Part shown: one piece after another, positions 6,286 to 9,894 of the stretch
How positions within the stretch are numbered: the stretch's first letter is position 1
Layout: every line of letters begins with the position of its first letter
NCBI GenBank assembly: GCA_001513395.1
Contig: LFTP01000114.1
Location: forward strand, 1-9,894
Direction of reading: 5' to 3'
DNA: 9,894 nucleotides
From: Clostridia bacterium DTU080
GTDB lineage: Bacteria > Bacillota > Limnochordia > DTU080
Made by a program: the position numbers and the translations under genes
Notes under the pieces: generated by a model
What the model saw: the letters and a program-made list of their open reading frames with translations, nothing else
Databases searched by the model: none
Told to the model about the DNA's origin: nothing

Positions 6286-7284
6286 CTACTCTACTGTCAC
6301 GCGCTTGCCCGTCTCAGCCGACTCGTGAGCCGCCATCGCGATGGCAACCACGTGACGCCCGGCATGGCTGTCGGCCTCCGGCGGTGCACCTGTGCGGATT
6401 GACTCAACGAAGGCCACCATTTCATCATGCAGACCGTCGTTTTTGTTGGTCGGTATCTGCACCGGCTTCTCGCCGTGCTTGTGCAGCAGAATGGGGGTGC
6501 CAGTGGAACCCGAGGTTATCTTGGCCGTTCCTTTTGTTCCCGTAATTCCCACTTCGTAGCTGCCGATGCGGTGGACGCGGCTGGATGCCAATGAACCTAT
6601 TGCGCCCGACTCGAACTCGAGCCCGATGACAATACCTTCTTCAACCGTGTTGTTAGGATCATCTCCGGATCTCATGGTCGCCTGTACGGAGCGTACGTCC
6701 CCGGCGAGCCAGACGAGTTGGTCCAGCTCATGGCTGTAAAGCGAGAACAGGCCGCCGTATGTCTCTTTTTTCAACTGCCATCCGCCGACACCTCCACCGG
6801 GGCCCATACCGAAGCGAACGGCATGTGCCATGAGAATGTCCCCCAGCTCTCCGGCGGATACCAGTCGCTTCAGTTCGCGGAAATGGGCCTGATAGCGACG
6901 AACGTAACCGATCATGAGCATCACACCGGCGCGGTTCGTGGCTTCAATCATGGCATCGCACTGTTCAAGGTTCAGGGCCATCGGCTTCTCACAAAAAACG
7001 TGCAGACCTGCCTCTGCCGCATCTATTGTGAGTCGGGCGTGTGTATGATTCGGTGTCACGATGGCCACCGCGTCGAGTTGCTCTTTCTCAAACATGGTCT
7101 TGTGGCATGAGTATACGCTAGGATCGGTACCCAGCTCAGTTGCCAAGGCCTGAGCAGACTCCTCATTGGCGTCACAGACCGCGACAAGTTCCAAACCGGG
7201 TATAACCTTCATATTGAGTGCATGTCGTCTGCCAAGTCCGCCGCAACCGATCAACGCCATCCGTACCGACTTATTGTCAGTCAT
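6286..7284 (-). CDS. Gfo/Idh/MocA family NAD(P)-dependent oxidoreductase
   Basis: A complete 332-residue member of the Gfo/Idh/MocA family, cytoplasmic enzymes that oxidise or reduce sugars, inositols and related polyols with NAD(P). The N-terminal Rossmann fold shows GCGGLGRRH (13-21) and the acidic residue at the end of the second strand, VAVCDAN (34-40). The catalytic-lysine motif is CEKP (98-101, Lys100), followed by GYVRRYQ (126-132), where the family often has GF.RRF. The C-terminal alpha/beta domain contains GGLFSLYSHELDQLVWLAG (177-195), including the family His185 and Asp188. The substrate cannot be told. The start at 7284 is fixed by an in-frame TAA two codons upstream; the nearby ribosome binding site (AAGGGACGG, about 10 bases away) is modest. 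The ceramidase-like gene lies downstream on the same strand after a 405-base spacer, and the CHR operon diverges upstream. Confidence 0.93.
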   Translation of the reverse strand: MTDNKSVRMALIGCGGLGRRHALNMKVIPGLELVAVCDANEESAQALATELGTDPSVYSCHKTMFEKEQLDAVAIVTPNHTHARLTIDAAEAGLHVFCEKPMALNLEQCDAMIEATNRAGVMLMIGYVRRYQAHFRELKRLVSAGELGDILMAHAVRFGMGPGGGVGGWQLKKETYGGLFSLYSHELDQLVWLAGDVRSVQATMRSGDDPNNTVEEGIVIGLEFESGAIGSLASSRVHRIGSYEVGITGTKGTAKITSGSTGTPILLHKHGEKPVQIPTNKNDGLHDEMVAFVESIRTGAPPEADSHAGRHVVAIAMAAHESAETGKRVTVE

Positions 7285-7420
7285 TGGTTAAGCACCGTCC
7301 CTTGGTGTTGCTGGTCTTCACGTTTGGTGGTCAACACCTCCCTTAATATACGTTATCTGGGATCTAAACCCTCTTGCGTATGCCTGAAAGAGCCAATCTC
7401 CGTCCGTACGAGCCCGGATC

Positions 7421-7429
7421 TGGTAGAAT
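7421..7429 (+). promoter_or_regulatory. Extended -10 promoter of the chromate transporter operon
   Basis: TGG followed by TAGAAT (7424-7429, 5 of 6 matches) gives an extended -10 element. No convincing -35 box lies 16-18 bases upstream, which extended -10 promoters can tolerate. Transcription would start near 7436, leaving a short leader with AGGAG at 7459-7463 before the GTG start at 7472. Confidence 0.45.
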
Positions 7430-7471
7430 AGCGAAGGACCCTAACACGAACCTAAGATAGGAGCATGCCCC

Positions 7472-8065
7472 GTGAATGCACAAGTGCGCGAAAGCAAAGC
7501 TGTGAGGAAAGCAAAGCCTGCATCATTGCTCGAGATATTTTTCACCTTCCTGCGCGTCGGTGCCTTTACGATCGGCGGGGGTTTGGCCATGTTACCCCTG
7601 TTCGAGCGGGAAGTCATCGATAATAAGGGCTGGATCGAGCGTGAAGAGTTGCTGGACATCTATGCCATCAGTCAGTCTATCCCTGGGGTGATCGCCGGTA
7701 ATTCATCAACGTTCATCGGTTATCGCATCGCAGGGTTTCCGGGCGCTCTCAGTGCCTTGGCGGGTGTCTTGACCCCTTCGATCGTCGTGATCTTGGTCAT
7801 CGCGACATCCTTCACTCAATTCCGGGAGACCTTCTATGTGGCTAAAGCCCTGCAAGGGGCCAGAACAGCAGTGGCCGCTCTGATCATTCTGGCGGCTGTG
7901 CGTATCTCGCGCGCCTCGCTGAAAAACACTTTCGCAGTGGTTCTGGCCGCTTTATCCTTTCTGGTGGCCTGTTTCACCAACATCGACATGATCTACGCGA
8001 TCTTGGCCGGCGGGTTGTTGGGTGTCCTCGCAGGCAAGATAGCTGTGGGGGGCATGCGGCAGTGA
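7472..8065 (+). CDS. Chromate transporter (CHR family), first half-size subunit
   Basis: A 197-residue hydrophobic protein corresponding to one CHR domain. It shows the family signature FLRVGAFTIGGGLAMLP (26-42), then EVIDNKGW and QSIPGVIAGNSSTFIGYR, followed by four to five further membrane segments. The GTG start has AGGAG eight bases upstream. The first 17 residues form a charged cytoplasmic tail. Half-size CHR proteins work as pairs in opposite orientation in the membrane; the known B. subtilis pair (YwrB/YwrA) gives chromate resistance by efflux when both are made. The next gene overlaps by four bases and completes the pair. Some CHR members have other or unknown anion substrates, so chromate is inferred from the family. 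Confidence 0.92.
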   Translation: MNAQVRESKAVRKAKPASLLEIFFTFLRVGAFTIGGGLAMLPLFEREVIDNKGWIEREELLDIYAISQSIPGVIAGNSSTFIGYRIAGFPGALSALAGVLTPSIVVILVIATSFTQFRETFYVAKALQGARTAVAALIILAAVRISRASLKNTFAVVLAALSFLVACFTNIDMIYAILAGGLLGVLAGKIAVGGMRQ

Positions 8066-8613
8066 TCTATCTGACACTGATATGGGTCTTTTTCCGTCTG
8101 GGCTTTTTTACCATAGGAGGCGGATATGCCATGCTGCCCTTGATCCAGGCCGAGGTTGAGCAGCGTGGCTGGATAACGGCCGCTGAGTTTGTCGATATGC
8201 TGGCCATCGCCGAGATGACTCCCGGTCCTGTGGGAGTGAACGTAGCCACTTTCGTCGGTTATCGGCTGGCAGGAGTGCTGGGCGGAATTCTGGCCACGGT
8301 GGCCGTAACCTTGCCAGCATTGATCTTTGTTCTTCTGATTTCGAAGGCCTTAGACAGATTTCGAGATCATCCCACGGTAGAGGCCATTCTGCGCGGGATC
8401 AGACCGGTGGTGGCCGGACTGATCATTTCGGCCGCCGTGTTTGTCACCCAAGCGGCGATCGTCGTCAGCGACGGGCCGAATCAAAGCATGGGCAGACTGG
8501 ATCCGATTGCGGTCGTGATGTGCGCTATCGCTATCGTGGCAGTGGCGAAGTATCGCTTGCATCCCATCGGTGCTATAGTGGGTGCGGCGCTGTTGGGCAT
8601 GTTGGTCTTCTGA
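8062..8613 (+). CDS. Chromate transporter (CHR family), second half-size subunit
   Basis: A 183-residue CHR-domain protein, homologous to the one before it: WVFFRLGFFTIGGGYAMLPL (8-27), then EVEQRGW, and AEMTPGPVGVNVATFVGYRLAG with the TPGP motif that the first subunit has as SIPG. The start GTG overlaps the previous stop as GTGA. A G-rich run (GTGGGGGGC) about ten bases upstream can act as ribosome binding site, so the two proteins are translationally coupled and made in equal amounts. A final helix ends in GALLGMLVF at the stop. An intrinsic terminator lies 38 bases after the stop, which closes the operon as two genes. Confidence 0.92.
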   Translation: MIYLTLIWVFFRLGFFTIGGGYAMLPLIQAEVEQRGWITAAEFVDMLAIAEMTPGPVGVNVATFVGYRLAGVLGGILATVAVTLPALIFVLLISKALDRFRDHPTVEAILRGIRPVVAGLIISAAVFVTQAAIVVSDGPNQSMGRLDPIAVVMCAIAIVAVAKYRLHPIGAIVGAALLGMLVF

Positions 8614-8651
8614 ATTATCTGCTCCTCATCCCCTTCCCTATCCATTTCTTC

Positions 8652-8674
8652 GGGGCTGCTACAGCCCCTTTTTT
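8652..8674 (+). terminator. Intrinsic terminator of the chromate transporter operon
   Basis: A perfect 7-bp stem GGGGCTG/CAGCCCC (8652-8658 and 8662-8668) with the loop CTA is followed directly by six T (8669-8674). It lies 38 bases after the second CHR gene, in the right direction, and is a textbook Rho-independent terminator. Confidence 0.95.
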
Positions 8675-8738
8675 GCATTCCAATAGCACTAATCGCGACA
8701 TTCGTCCTTATTCGAAGTCTAACAAAAATGGGGCAGAA

Positions 8739-8799
8739 GGACTTTTCCGCCTTTTTCCTATGTATGTCGTTGAACCAGATGTGGGACTTTGGTCCTAAT
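8739..8799 (+). promoter_or_regulatory. Repeated GGACTTT motif and weak promoter before the response regulator remnant
   Basis: GGACTTT occurs at 8739-8745 and again at 8784-8790, 45 bases apart, close to four helical turns. The second copy is part of the dyad GGAC-TTTG-GTCC (8784-8795). It lies in the spacer of a weak promoter candidate, TTGAAC (8770-8775) and CCTAAT (8794-8799), 18 bases apart. A small hairpin CGGGC-TCC-GCCCG (8820-8832) follows in the leader. The motifs could bind a response regulator or repressor; no known operator was recognised. Confidence 0.3.
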
Positions 8800-8859
8800 C
8801 CTGTGTGTCGCATCCTTGTCGGGCTCCGCCCGGATAGGTTCTAGAGGGAGTGTTTTGAT

Positions 8860-9384
8860 ATGTCCACGCAAGAATTTGAGGTCGCTAAAGTGGGTATTCT
8901 CGATCAATATACCCTGGATCGCTACGCTCTGGAGCACTTGATACGCCAGACCCCTGATATGCAGCTGGTGATGCAGTGGACGGAACCGCCGTCCTTTCGG
9001 AGTTACAGGTGGCGGCAGTCGACGTCCTCATCGTCTCAGTCGAGACTCTCGTGTCTGCAACGGTCGGCTTTGTTCAGACAATGGAATTGCTCAGTGCACA
9101 TGCTCCCGTGCTTTCCATCAGTGCTTACACGGAACCGGCTTTGGTGGTGGACTGTCTGCGAGCCGGGGTTAGAGGGTTTTTGTGGAAAGGCATCGACACG
9201 ACAAGTATGCTGCAAGCCATAAGGACCATTGTGGCCGGTGAACGGCCAATCCTGCCCTCCATGGCTGATCGTTTGGTAACCTACGTACTCAGTGTCGATC
9301 CTCGACCTAACGATAGGTATCATGAATTGACGGACCGGGAAGAGGAGGTTTTGAACCTCATTACCTGTGGCTTGAGTAATAAAG
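8860..9384 (+). pseudogene. NarL/LuxR-type response regulator, frameshifted and cut by an insertion element
   Basis: AGAGGGAG lies nine bases before an ATG that begins a receiver-like domain: VGILDQYTLDRYALEHLI in the first frame. The similarity leaves that frame near 8971-8980 and continues in the frame of GTG 8976 (VDGTAVLSEL, VDVLIVSVE, LRAGVRGFLWKG, AIRTIVAGERP), which is the normal order of a NarL-family receiver. A linker is followed by LTDREEEVLNLITCGLSNK, the start of a LuxR-type HTH. It breaks off at 9384 and eight unrelated residues lead to a stop at 9410; the expected EIA and the recognition helix are missing. The receiver is also unusual: the phosphorylated Asp is replaced by Ser (IVSVE) and one of the two acidic pocket residues is Gln (LDQ), while the conserved Lys remains. 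A DNA-binding product is no longer possible. The frameshift could be a sequencing error; the HTH truncation is not. Confidence 0.8.
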
Positions 9385-9894
9385 CCAGTTTTCCGCACCC
9401 TTCTGCCTGAGTGCCCCCCGGTTTTTGATCAAGGGTTACGTAGCATAGCTCACATGGGTGTAGGCCTTGTGATCAAGGCCCGTGAGTTCCAGGAGCTCGT
9501 ACAGGCGCGGATCGATGTTCGAAGGCAACCTTCGTCGAGTTGCTCTACCGTTGCAGAGTTTGAGGATCTGAACTCCGCTGAGGATGTCGAAAATCATGCT
9601 CATCGTTGGACGTTCGGTCCAACGGTCCCCCGGAACCAGAAAGGGTCTTTGGCGCTTTTTGAGCTCCTGACGGACCCGCACTTCGATATAACAAGCCACA
9701 ATCAGAGCCAAGAGAAACAGGTAGGCGAGTGCTTCCGCCCGGCGAGATGAGTTGACGTATAGGGTGTCCACGATACATGGGTCGGCTTTGAGGTTGCGGA
9801 AGCGGGTTTCCACGCTGCTCTGGCCCTTGTACTCCTCAAGAATCTCCGTGTTGCTCCATTCATCCTCCGGCAAAGTAGTCATGAGGACAAAGGT
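9385..9894 (-). mobile_element. IS1634-like insertion sequence, one end (continues past the window)
   Basis: The element is placed inside the HTH of the response regulator gene because similarity stops at 9384 and a transposase gene follows in the opposite direction. The outer end begins CCAGTTTTCCGCACCC, a likely terminal inverted repeat, with about 50 noncoding bases before the transposase stop codon. The second end, the partner repeat and the target duplication are outside the window, so the exact boundary is uncertain by a few bases. Confidence 0.65.
9436..9894 (-). CDS. IS1634-family transposase, C-terminal part (cut by window edge)
   Basis: The last 152 residues of a DDE transposase; the frame is open through the right edge (reading FVLMTTLPEDEWSN) and the start lies outside. 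The segment EILEEYKGQSSVETRFRNLK is the conserved C-terminal signature of the IS4-like IS1634 family, Y-x2-Q-x2-(V/I)E-x2-FR-x-LK, containing the third catalytic acid (Glu). It is followed by a hydrophobic helix typical of the family (RRAEALAYLFLLALIVACYIE) and the RPT motif (ERPTMSMIF). Transposases of this family cut and paste their own element. The gene points towards the response regulator remnant and is presumably intact upstream, but this cannot be judged here. Confidence 0.85.
   Translation of the reverse strand, partial: TFVLMTTLPEDEWSNTEILEEYKGQSSVETRFRNLKADPCIVDTLYVNSSRRAEALAYLFLLALIVACYIEVRVRQELKKRQRPFLVPGDRWTERPTMSMIFDILSGVQILKLCNGRATRRRLPSNIDPRLYELLELTGLDHKAYTHVSYAT

Noticed and set aside
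8520..8798. Plus-strand frame of 92 codons across the CHR terminator
   Set aside because: It starts inside the second CHR gene in another frame, crosses the terminator hairpin and has no ribosome binding site.
8976..9410. Separate gene starting at GTG 8976
   Set aside because: Its product begins in the middle of a receiver domain whose first half lies directly upstream in another frame; a frameshifted single gene explains it better.

Overview
The window reads as a chromosomal segment of a low-to-mid GC Gram-positive bacterium (Bacillota, probably a clostridial or related lineage). The reasons are an S-box (SAM-I) leader in front of a methionine ABC transporter gene, strong AGGAGG-type ribosome binding sites, sigma-A promoters close to TTGACA/TATAAT, a two-gene short-chain chromate transporter operon and an IS1634-type transposase. 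The species cannot be named from the sequence alone.

Layout. Bases 1-1405 (minus strand) hold the start of a metI-like permease gene, metN, a complete SAM-I riboswitch and its promoter; this is a SAM-repressed methionine import operon that runs off the left edge. Bases 1402-1505 are bounded by a perfect 12-bp inverted repeat. Bases 1532-3612 (minus) encode a HEAT-repeat protein and, upstream of it, an exported LolA/LolB-like protein. A compact intergenic region with an 18-bp palindrome inside a core promoter separates these from a plus-strand gene (3705-4589). That gene is the most unusual one here: an N-terminal RING-like zinc finger, one membrane span and an extracytoplasmic segment resembling the first lobe of an ABC solute-binding protein. 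Bases 4660-7284 (minus) hold a Gfo/Idh/MocA oxidoreductase gene and a short neutral-ceramidase-family hydrolase gene, separated by about 400 bases with hairpins and a decayed-looking open frame. Bases 7472-8674 (plus) hold two overlapping chromate transporter half-genes and a clear intrinsic terminator. Bases 8860-9384 are the remains of a NarL/LuxR-type response regulator gene with a frameshift, cut off inside its HTH by an IS1634-like element that continues past the right edge.

The clearest functional unit is promoter, SAM-I riboswitch, metN and metI. The riboswitch has no terminator and its P1 helix runs into the ribosome binding site, so control is probably at translation. The CHR pair forms a self-contained operon. 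The ceramidase-like and oxidoreductase genes could act together on a glycan or glycoside, but this is inference. No CRISPR array, rRNA or tRNA gene was seen.
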